NCBI GenBank assembly: GCA_003219115.1 | Contig: QHPN01000136.1 | Location: 1 to 5,454 of the forward strand | DNA length: 5,454 bases | From: Verrucomicrobiota bacterium | GTDB taxonomy: Bacteria; Verrucomicrobiota; Verrucomicrobiia; Chthoniobacterales; UBA10450 | Reading direction: 5' to 3' | Position numbers and translations under genes: made by a program | The notes under the pieces: model-generated | Seen by the model: only the letters and a program-made list of their open reading frames with translations | What the model was told of the DNA's origin: nothing | Databases searched by the model: none | In this document: one piece after another, positions 1 to 5,337 of the stretch | How positions within the stretch are numbered: the first letter of the stretch is position 1 | Layout of the letters: every line of letters starts with the position of its first letter

Positions 1-1
1 C

Positions 2-628
2 GGGTTTGGCGGCACTTCAATCAAGTGGATCACGCGTAAAGGACCTGAAATGGGAGTTGCCTCCGTCGTGATCGATGGTGTGAACAAAGGTAACTTCGAT
101 CTCTATAACTCCAGTACGCTATGGGCCCAGCAAGTTCTTTTCAGCGGATTGCCGAGTGGCGCCCACAGGATAGCGATTACAGTCACTGGCACGAAGAACC
201 CGCTCGCGACCGACTCTAGAGTAGCTGTCGACGGTTTTATCGTAGGAACTTCGACTGTGCAGGAGAGCGCCAATGGCGTGCAATATAACAACTGGACCGG
301 CAAATCGCAGACTGCGGCAATCGGCGGATCCTACCGGAGTAACGGCACCCTGGGAAGTGCGGCGCGCTTCAACTTCAATGGTACCAGCATCAGCTTCGTT
401 ACTGCCCGAGGGCCGTCCTATGGGAACGTGAACATTTATATCGACGGCGTGCTCATGTCCTCCAACATTGATTTGTATTCATCTACTCAGCAGTGGCAAT
501 ACACGCTTCAATACTCCGGATTAACAAACGCAAATCACACGATTGAAGTCTGGCCGACGCATACGAAAAACGCGAAATCCAAGGGCTACAACGTGGTAGT
601 CGACGCGTTCACCGGACCGTTTGCAGCG
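2..628 (+). repeat. Two tandem protein modules of about 123 residues
   Basis: Module A (about 2-250, missing its first strand) and module B (about 251-628) align over their whole length. FGGTSI at base 5 matches FNGTSI at base 374, VVIDGV matches IYIDGV, FDLYNSS matches IDLYSS, and VAVDGF matches VVVDAF. The similarity is clear in protein but weak in DNA, which indicates an old duplication under protein-level selection. Confidence 0.75.
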
Positions 629-637
629 CTGCCGTGA
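2..637 (+). CDS. Secreted protein with two tandem beta-sandwich modules (5' partial)
   Basis: The reading frame is open from the first in-frame codon at base 2 to the TGA at 635-637, so the gene begins outside the window; the ATG at 50 is only an internal methionine. The visible 211 residues hold two copies of one module spaced about 123 residues apart. Each runs F-x-G-T-S-I, then a G-P motif, I-D-G, D-L-Y-x-S, a central S-G-L segment, H-x-I-x-V and finally V-D-x-F. The second copy also shows its lead-in strand (QESANGVQYNNW, then GGSYRSNG). Composition is rich in Gly, Ser, Thr, Asn and aromatics, with no cysteine or membrane segment, as in extracellular jelly-roll or carbohydrate-binding-like modules. 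Such modules usually sit at the C-terminus of secreted glycosidases or adhesins. The catalytic part, if there is one, lies upstream, so the overall function is unknown. Coding status is secure; ligand binding is inference. Confidence 0.85.
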   Translation, partial: GFGGTSIKWITRKGPEMGVASVVIDGVNKGNFDLYNSSTLWAQQVLFSGLPSGAHRIAITVTGTKNPLATDSRVAVDGFIVGTSTVQESANGVQYNNWTGKSQTAAIGGSYRSNGTLGSAARFNFNGTSISFVTARGPSYGNVNIYIDGVLMSSNIDLYSSTQQWQYTLQYSGLTNANHTIEVWPTHTKNAKSKGYNVVVDAFTGPFAALP

Positions 638-645
638 GCACAGAA

Positions 646-984
646 ATGAACTGTCACGTGAATACAAGCCTTCTTTGGTGGCTCGCCGCGGCGATGACTG
701 CTCACAGCGCCAATGCCTAGGATAACATGCCGGCACCCGCTGCTACCTCGCCGCTAACTTGGAAACGCGCGGAGCACCTCGATCACGGGCGTATATTCGT
801 CTCCGACGGCGCGATTGCCTCGGCGCCGCACTATTAAACCGTAGTTCGCCGGCCGGGCGCAATCTGCCCGGAGGCGAGCGCCGGTCTCGTGGAACGCTAC
901 CTCGCGGCATCGCTGCCGGCCGAGTTCCGTGTATCGCAGCCAAGCTTGATGGCGCAGCATCTCAAGCTGCAGCGATCGCTCTGA
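646..984 (+). pseudogene. Probable remnant of a secreted-protein gene, interrupted by TAG and TAA
   Basis: ATG at 646, eight bases after the preceding stop, opens a frame of 24 residues that reads as a full signal peptide: a short polar start, the hydrophobic run LLWWLAAAM, and an A-N-A end suited to signal peptidase I. A TAG follows at once at 718-720. The same frame continues with DNMPAPAATSPLTWKRAEHL and HGRIFVSDGAIA to a TAA at 835-837, then 48 more codons including AGLVERYLAASLPAEF, ending at TGA 982-984. A Pro/Ala-rich linker after a signal peptide, followed by mixed amphipathic sequence in one frame, looks like a former exported protein of about 112 residues or more. I do not recognise the family. 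The alternative is that the apparent coding character is chance in GC-rich DNA. Overlapping open frames in this stretch (759-1061 plus, 754-1017 minus) are Arg-rich and look less like proteins. From 985 to 1102 I see no gene and no clear promoter. Confidence 0.4.
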
Positions 985-1102
985 GGCCATACTCAACGGG
1001 CGCTGAAAAAAGGACAAAAAAGTTGGCGCGATTTGCCGGCTGGCTGCGCGTTAACGGGTAAAGGCCCTTCTTGGGCAAACAACCAATAACCGCTAAATCA
1101 CC

Positions 1103-2656
1103 ATGCATTCTTCCATTCCTCTCTGCCGCGTTAAAACGATAATCGCTCTAGCGCTTCGGCTTCTCGCGCGGCACCATTTCCTTCTCTTATCGCTTGCGAT
1201 CGCCTGTTTTGCGCTTTCGCCGCACGCGATGGCCGAATGTCGAGACGGCTGCGACCTCAGCAAATCCAACACGTTCCTGGGTCCTAACGCGCTCAAACCC
1301 ACCACCAGCGGCGACTACAACACCGCGATTGGGTCTGATACGCTCTCTTTTAACACCTCCGGCAACTTCAACACGGCCAACGGCTCGAGTGCGCTTCTAA
1401 GCAACACCACAGGCGCCCAGAACACGGCCATCGGTGCGGGCGCGCTTCAGGGCAGCACCACCGGTAACGACAACACAGCCAGCGGGTTTTTCGCACTCAA
1501 TAACAACACCGGCTACCAGAATACAGCCACCGGTTCTTACGCGCTCCAGTTCGCTTCCGGCAGCTCCAACTCGGCCGCCGGTGTGGCCGCGCTTCGGAAC
1601 AACATCAGCGGCAACGAGAATACGGCCACTGGAACACAGGCGCTTTTTGGCAGCACAGATAGCAATGGTGTTCCTAACAGCACTGGTAGCAATAACACTG
1701 CCAGCGGCTATCAGGCGATGTATTCCGTTGCTAGTGGATACAACAACGTAGCTACTGGCTGGAACGCGCTCTACAGCAACACAGTCGGCGCTCACAACAC
1801 CGCTGCGGGCGCTGAGGCGCTTTACAGTAATACCGGGGAATTTAATACCGCCGCTGGCAGCCGCGCACTTTATACCAATTCAACCGGCAATTCTAACACC
1901 GCGAGCGGCTACGCCACATTGTACAACAACACTAGTGGCAGCTACAACACTGCTGTGGGTATCGGCGCATTAACGTACAACAGCAGCGGCTCACATAACG
2001 TTGCGATCGGCCGTGAGGCCGGAGCCAATCTCACCACCGGCAACAACAACATCGTAATTGGCGCCAACGTGCCCGGCGCCGCTGGCGACGCCAACAAGAT
2101 TCGCATCGGCAAACAAGGGACACAGACTGCCACCTACATCGCCGGTATCTCTGGCAAGACGGTCGCGAGCGCCAGCGCCGTGGCAGTCTTCATCGATAAC
2201 ACGGGCAAGCTCGGCACGGTTAAATCATCGGCGCGCTACAAGGACGACATCAAACCGATGGACAAAGCCAGTGAAGCAATTCTTCGACTCGAACCTGTCA
2301 CCTTCCGCTACAAGCAGGAGCTTGATCCGGATGGCGTCGCCCAATTCGGCCTCATTGCCGAGCAGGTCGAAAAGATCGATTCCGATCTGGTCGTGCGCGA
2401 CGAAGACGGAAAAGTCAGCACCGTCCGCTACGAAGCAGTCAACGCGATGTTGCTCAATGAGTTCCTCAAAGAGCACCGGACGGTGCAGGAACTGAAAGCC
2501 ACAATCGCCCGGCAGCAAACTGCTAGCGCACAACAACAGGCGAAAATCGAGAAACAGCAGAAGCAAATAGAAGCGCTTGGCGCGGGGCTGCAGAAGGTCA
2601 GCGAGCAAGTTGAGCTGGGGCGATCAACTCCGCAACTTGTAAGCAATACTGACTAA
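1103..2656 (+). CDS. Exported fibre-like protein: YadA-head-type repeats plus S74 self-cleaving chaperone domain
   Basis: This 517-residue protein has four parts. Residues 1-44 form a long signal peptide (hydrophobic core about 24-38, likely cut after A-M-A at 42-44). Residues 55-336 carry about 16 repeats of the form G-x-x-N-T-A-x-G-x-x-A-L-x-x-N-T-T, typical of left-handed beta-roll heads of trimeric adhesins. Residues 375-470 match the peptidase S74 intramolecular chaperone of endosialidases and phage tail fibres: S375-S-A-R-Y-K380, then L-E-P-V-T-F-R-Y-K, Q-F-G-L-I-A-E-Q-V and Y-E-A-V-N-A-M-L-L-N-E. Residues about 455-505 are a Gln/Lys-rich coiled coil. In the family, S74 domains drive trimer folding and then cut themselves off just before the serine of the Ser-Lys dyad, here predicted between K374 and S375. 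No outer-membrane barrel or sorting signal is visible, so surface attachment is unexplained. No Shine-Dalgarno precedes ATG 1103; this start is chosen because it supplies the signal peptide. No phage genes are nearby. Confidence 0.9.
   Translation: MHSSIPLCRVKTIIALALRLLARHHFLLLSLAIACFALSPHAMAECRDGCDLSKSNTFLGPNALKPTTSGDYNTAIGSDTLSFNTSGNFNTANGSSALLSNTTGAQNTAIGAGALQGSTTGNDNTASGFFALNNNTGYQNTATGSYALQFASGSSNSAAGVAALRNNISGNENTATGTQALFGSTDSNGVPNSTGSNNTASGYQAMYSVASGYNNVATGWNALYSNTVGAHNTAAGAEALYSNTGEFNTAAGSRALYTNSTGNSNTASGYATLYNNTSGSYNTAVGIGALTYNSSGSHNVAIGREAGANLTTGNNNIVIGANVPGAAGDANKIRIGKQGTQTATYIAGISGKTVASASAVAVFIDNTGKLGTVKSSARYKDDIKPMDKASEAILRLEPVTFRYKQELDPDGVAQFGLIAEQVEKIDSDLVVRDEDGKVSTVRYEAVNAMLLNEFLKEHRTVQELKATIARQQTASAQQQAKIEKQQKQIEALGAGLQKVSEQVELGRSTPQLVSNTD
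1265..2110 (+). repeat. About 16 head repeats with a 17-residue (51-base) period
   Basis: Residues 55-336 split into units that start after S/T-G and carry N-T-A-x-G and A-L. Most are 16 or 17 residues long. Unit 8 (residues 171-195) is 25 long because of an inserted S-T-D-S-N-G-V-P-type loop, and the last unit (314-336) is a 23-residue cap ending in N-K-I-R-I-G. Codons differ between units, so this is a diverged protein repeat and not a recent DNA expansion. Confidence 0.85.
2225..2512 (+). other. Peptidase S74 chaperone domain within the fibre protein
   Basis: Residues 375-470 begin with the Ser-Lys dyad (S375 and K380, spaced by five as in endosialidase S74 domains). They continue through the conserved glycine-leucine-isoleucine-alanine-glutamate segment at 416-420 to the start of the coiled coil. 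All landmark residues that I know for self-cleavage are present, so the domain is predicted to be active. Cleavage itself is inferred. Confidence 0.8.
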
Positions 2657-2688
2657 ACTCCCAATGTGGACATAGCGGCGCTGGCGAC

Positions 2689-2712
2689 GGCGAGCGCCGA
2701 ACAGCGCTCGCC
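2689..2712 (+). terminator. Strong GC hairpin after the fibre gene; possible terminator
   Basis: GGCGAGCGC (2689-2697) and GCGCTCGCC (2704-2712) form a perfect 9-bp stem with a 6-base loop, 33 bases after the TAA of the fibre gene. No T-run follows, so it is not a textbook intrinsic terminator. It may instead stabilise the 3' end or act with other factors. Confidence 0.5.
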
Positions 2713-2721
2713 TTGGCCGGA

Positions 2722-2811
2722 ATTAGCGGCTAATACAGCGCAACTTGTGAGTCATCTCACTAGTGCGGAATGCGATTTCAGTTGATCAACATCTGATCGC
2801 TGAAACGCATT
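2722..2811. other. Cluster of inverted repeats in the intergenic region
   Basis: There are three elements in 90 bases. ATTAGC/GCTAAT is at 2722-2734 with a 1-base spacer. GTGAG/CTCAC is at 2747-2760 with a 4-base loop. The largest is at 2769-2811, where AATGCG-a-TTTCAG pairs with CTGAAA-CGCATT (12 base pairs, one bulged A). Its loop starts with the perfect palindrome GTTGATCAAC (2781-2790, sharing the G of the stem). It could be an operator, an RNA leader element or a short repeat. It lies 210-300 bases before the next gene. Confidence 0.45.
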
Positions 2812-2854
2812 TGAAAGGCTACCGCTTACCGAGTCCAAATCTGAAGGGGGCGTG

Positions 2855-2884
2855 TCCCTCCAGGGAAATCTAGTCTCGAGATTT
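2855..2884. other. Two small adjoining hairpins upstream of the amidase-like gene
   Basis: TCCC/GGGA (2855-2866, 4-base loop) abuts AAATCT/AGATTT (2866-2884, 7-base loop); they share one A. Both are short enough to arise by chance and are listed because they continue the structured stretch. The rest of 2885-3003 holds nothing I can identify, and no convincing -35/-10 pair. Confidence 0.25.
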
Positions 2885-3003
2885 GATAATTTTCGTATTG
2901 ACGAGAGCGGCAGGGCCTTGAGACCCTTTGTGATCCGACGCTGGCGCAGGATGTTTCTACCAACACCTCGGCATTCAGCCACGATCGAATCAAGGCGTAA
3001 CCT

Positions 3004-3014
3004 GAAGAAAGAAA
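3004..3014 (+). promoter_or_regulatory. Purine-rich weak ribosome-binding site
   Basis: GAAGAAAGAAA ends six bases before ATG 3021. It is a poor match to GGAGG but is the only purine tract near the start, and it supports this start over internal methionines. Confidence 0.4.
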
Positions 3015-3020
3015 CAATAT

Positions 3021-5003
3021 ATGAAAGAGCCATTATCACGAAAAACTCGATTTAACCTGTCGTATCTGTGGCGCGCTTTGGCTCTGCTTTTATTCGTCTG
3101 CGCTTGCTTTGCCTTTTGGGGCGCCGTCCAGCCAAGCAGGCTGAATAAGGTTCAGCGAGAAAATCTGCAGCCGGGAACAACGGCATGGCAACTAACCAAC
3201 CCGGCTGATAATCGTCAGATTGAAGGCTATGCGTCGCTTACGAGTGTTCCGGCCGGCGGAAACATCGATCTTCTCGTTAACACGCAGGATCCAGCCTATA
3301 CGCTGAGTATCTATCGCATGGGATGGTACGGAGGCAAAGGCGCTCGGAAGGTGTTCGGTCCTAAAACGCACCAAGGCGTGCAGCAAGTGGTGCCGACCAT
3401 CGATCCCGCGGTAGGGTTCGTCGAGTGTAACTGGACCAATCCCATCACCATTCATGTATCCTCAACTTGGTTAAGTGGCATCTACCTGGTGAAGTTACAC
3501 GGCAACAAATCAAAGAAGGAAAGCTATATCATCTTCACAGTGCGCGATTCACGCAGTGCCGATCTTGTCTTCCAGCAGTCGGTCATGACCTACGAGGCCT
3601 ACAACGGATGGCCGGGAGTGGCTTATCTGGGAGGAACTGACGCCTATTCACTCTACAACGTGACTACAAGTCTCGATTCGATGGGCCATAATCTGCCCGT
3701 CCCTCGCGTCTCGTTCAACCGTCCCTACGGCGGTCCTCCTCTCGGCGATGCTTTCTACATACCTCCTATGTACTATTCGAATCAGTTTGCCGGGTACGGA
3801 ATCGGCGCGGGCGACTTTTTCTACCATGGCGCGCCAGCGGCAATGGAATTTGGCATGGTTCGCTTTCTGGAGCGCGAAGGATATGACGTGACTTACATCA
3901 CTGACGTTGACACGCACGAGGATGTCGATCGCGTGAAAGGAAGATGCAAAGGGTTCCTGTCCGTCGGCCATGACGAGTACTGGTCTGAAGACATGCGAGG
4001 GAACGTGATTCTGGCGCGCGACGCCGGCGTCGGCCTCGGGTTCTTTGGCGGCAATTATATCTATTGGGCAGTCGAGCTACTCCCGGATTCGAACGGTAAG
4101 CCGAATCGCACCATATCACTCGTCGATCCTACGAAAACATGCACCTTCGCCTGTATGGGAAAACCAGAGCAGTCGTTAGCGGGAGGTAACTGGGTTGGAA
4201 GCGTTCCGACCAACGGTGATATCGTAGTCCTCGCCGATGACCCCGCCCCGCCGCTCGATCACTGGGTATTTGCCAATACCGGCCTCCAGGTCGGCGACGT
4301 CATTCCTGGCCTTATCGGCGTTGAGTATAACGGGGTAGATCCAAACGTCGAAACGCCGCCCGGTTTACAGGTCCTACTTCACACGCAGGCGCCTCGTTTT
4401 GAAAGCGGTTTGGTGCGATCAAACGGCGGTTTTCCACTACCGAGTAATTTTACCGGAGACTTCAATGCTTGGTACGAGGACGCAGCCGCCGTTGCTTCCG
4501 CCAACGGCGGGCGGTATGACCTGGATCAGCGGTATTGCCAGGTGCAGGGTGTTGATACCACTAACCCTTGCTCGGGAGATCCAGATTGCACACCTCCAGA
4601 TTGCGGAGGACCCACAAATCCAGACTGTAAGCCAGACGACTACAAATGTCTTTATCCGTGCCGTCAGGATCTAATTCCTCCTCAAAACATCGCGCCGCCC
4701 GAGGGATTTTGCAGCAATCCATGGCCAGTACTCTTAGCTTTTGGCGGGCGAGCGGACTGGTCTATGACAATCTACCAGTCCATCACCGGGTCTTGGGTCT
4801 TCAATGCAGGTACTAACCAGTGGAGCTGGGGACTCGATGACTACTTTACCGGCCTCCACACGTCCGATGGCGGCAACAACGGCCCACCGCTCCGCATCCA
4901 GTGCGGCTACCCCTGGTTTCATCCAGGACTCGTTAGCTGCCGCAGTCCGGCGATCGAGCAAATCACCCGCAACGTGCTCAACAAGTTCATCGGTCGACCG
5001 TAA
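3021..5003 (+). CDS. Exported N,N-dimethylformamidase large-subunit-like protein with Cys-rich insert
   Basis: This 660-residue protein has a hydrophobic segment at about 17-36 after a basic N-terminus, so it is exported or anchored in the inner membrane. Its body carries hallmarks of the dimethylformamidase large-subunit C-terminal family: Y-R-M-G-W-Y-G-G at 98-105, T-Y-E-A-Y-N at 190-195, N-R-P-Y at 233-236, V-G-H-D-E-Y-W-S at 315-322, F-F-G-G-N at 341-345, and V-F-N-A-G-T near 593-598. In the studied Paracoccus enzyme a mononuclear iron is held by tyrosines and a glutamate with a nearby histidine. H317 and E319 here fit the H-x-E element, and Y191 or Y194 could supply a tyrosine. The real substrate is unknown; many family members are annotated only by similarity, and no small-subunit gene is adjacent. 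Residues 506-564 hold eight cysteines in a Pro/Asp-rich insert, unusual for the family. The reading frame is intact. Confidence 0.85.
   Translation: MKEPLSRKTRFNLSYLWRALALLLFVCACFAFWGAVQPSRLNKVQRENLQPGTTAWQLTNPADNRQIEGYASLTSVPAGGNIDLLVNTQDPAYTLSIYRMGWYGGKGARKVFGPKTHQGVQQVVPTIDPAVGFVECNWTNPITIHVSSTWLSGIYLVKLHGNKSKKESYIIFTVRDSRSADLVFQQSVMTYEAYNGWPGVAYLGGTDAYSLYNVTTSLDSMGHNLPVPRVSFNRPYGGPPLGDAFYIPPMYYSNQFAGYGIGAGDFFYHGAPAAMEFGMVRFLEREGYDVTYITDVDTHEDVDRVKGRCKGFLSVGHDEYWSEDMRGNVILARDAGVGLGFFGGNYIYWAVELLPDSNGKPNRTISLVDPTKTCTFACMGKPEQSLAGGNWVGSVPTNGDIVVLADDPAPPLDHWVFANTGLQVGDVIPGLIGVEYNGVDPNVETPPGLQVLLHTQAPRFESGLVRSNGGFPLPSNFTGDFNAWYEDAAAVASANGGRYDLDQRYCQVQGVDTTNPCSGDPDCTPPDCGGPTNPDCKPDDYKCLYPCRQDLIPPQNIAPPEGFCSNPWPVLLAFGGRADWSMTIYQSITGSWVFNAGTNQWSWGLDDYFTGLHTSDGGNNGPPLRIQCGYPWFHPGLVSCRSPAIEQITRNVLNKFIGRP
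4536..4712 (+). other. Cysteine-rich insert in the amidase-like protein
   Basis: Residues 506-564 contain Cys at 506, 517, 523, 528, 536, 543, 547 and 564. The core has three short P-D-C or P-P-D-C units rich in Pro, Gly and Asp. It sits between the catalytic-like region and the conserved C-terminal V-F-N-A-G-T/W-G-L-D block. Because the protein is exported, disulfide formation is plausible; metal binding is an alternative. Confidence 0.6.
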
Positions 5004-5013
5004 ACTTGAGCTA

Positions 5014-5041
5014 GAGCCTTTTAATTTAGCCGAAAAGGCTC
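5014..5041. terminator. Perfect 9-bp hairpin just after the amidase-like gene; candidate terminator
   Basis: GAGCCTTTT (5014-5022) pairs exactly with AAAAGGCTC (5033-5041) across a 10-base loop, beginning 11 bases after the stop codon. The T-run is inside the stem and not after it, so the terminator role is inferred from position and strength. Confidence 0.5.
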
Positions 5042-5111
5042 CGCAGAGCGTCGCCCTACCGAAAAATCGTCGCGGGCAAATTGGTAGGGCGAGACTCCGT
5101 CGAGCCGTTTT
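5033..5111. repeat. Imperfect inverted repeat with GGTAGGGCGA arms (MITE-like or REP-like)
   Basis: The arms 5037-5060 and 5083-5106 match at 19 of 24 positions when one is reversed and complemented, including a perfect 10-bp core (TCGCCCTACC at 5051-5060, GGTAGGGCGA at 5083-5092). Outside them, AAAA (5033-5036) faces TTTT (5108-5111) with one bulged G. The centre is 22 bases. This is the form of a small dispersed intergenic repeat; I recall similar sequences in Verrucomicrobiota genomes but cannot confirm this here. Confidence 0.6.
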
Positions 5112-5174
5112 GCTCGTTCAAGATTTGCCTGGAACCGTTTTAATTAAATCTATCCCCGAGGAAAAGGATTCCGA

Positions 5175-5198
5175 TTCGTGTCGTTCGTGTGTTTCGTG
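5175..5198. repeat. Three TTCGTG copies at exact 9-base spacing
   Basis: TTCGTG occurs at 5175, 5184 and 5193, forming units TTCGTGTCG, TTCGTGTGT and TTCGTGGGC. The exact spacing marks it as a short tandem repeat. It lies in non-coding DNA between converging genes. Confidence 0.55.
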
Positions 5199-5276
5199 GG
5201 CTACAGTTCTTATTCAAAGCGGCGCGCAAGTGGTTGATGGTTGATAACGAGCAACGAGTCTCCTGACTGGGAGCAG

Positions 5277-5293
5277 CGGCTGCCGAGCAGCCG
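5277..5293. repeat. GC-rich 7-bp hairpin
   Basis: CGGCTGC (5277-5283) pairs with GCAGCCG (5287-5293) around a CGA loop. It is one of several palindromes in the convergent intergenic region. Confidence 0.45.
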
Positions 5294-5305
5294 TGGGTTT
5301 TACGT

Positions 5306-5325
5306 GGGCGACTTGGAAGTCGCCC
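5306..5325. repeat. Perfect 9-bp palindrome near the end of the minus-strand gene
   Basis: GGGCGACTT (5306-5314) and AAGTCGCCC (5317-5325) are perfect inverted copies with a GG spacer. It lies 12 bases beyond the stop of the minus-strand gene, so it could end that transcript, though no T-run follows on either strand. It could equally be a dispersed palindromic repeat. Confidence 0.5.
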
Positions 5326-5337
5326 CTCCAGTTACGC

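Noticed and set aside
721..837. Possible glycoside hydrolase family 5 N-terminus (R-A-E-H-L followed by H-G)
   Set aside because: Some secreted cellulases begin with a similar R-x-x-x-L-x-x-G-I-N segment, but the match here is only a few residues and the key Asn-Trp-Phe positions are absent.
754..1061. Overlapping open frames on both strands (759-1061 plus, 754-1017 minus, 743-943 minus)
   Set aside because: They are Arg-rich, lack ribosome-binding sites and recognisable motifs, and overlap the more protein-like frame that starts at 646. They look like a side effect of high GC.
1014..1102. Promoter and hairpin (GCCC-TTCTT-GGGC) before the fibre gene
   Set aside because: No -35/-10 pair with proper spacing is visible, and a 4-bp stem is too short to call.
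1265..2041. CRISPR-like periodicity
   Set aside because: The 51-base period is a coding repeat with diverged DNA and no constant repeat plus unique spacer structure.
1397..2646. Long minus-strand and alternate-frame open frames across the fibre gene
   Set aside because: They are shadows caused by the repetitive, GC-biased codons of the fibre gene, whose own frame contains complete recognised domains.
1103..2656. Prophage tail-fibre remnant
   Set aside because: S74 domains are common in phage, but this protein has a signal peptide and no phage genes flank it, so a cellular exported protein fits better.
2852..3055. Open frame of 67 codons with a GTG start
   Set aside because: It overlaps the well-supported start at 3021 in another frame, is very basic and has no ribosome-binding site. 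A faint likeness to the first strand of winged-helix regulators covers too few residues.
4991..5000. Palindrome CGGTCGACCG at the end of the amidase-like gene
   Set aside because: It encodes the last residues of a conserved reading frame, and a 10-base palindrome can arise by chance.
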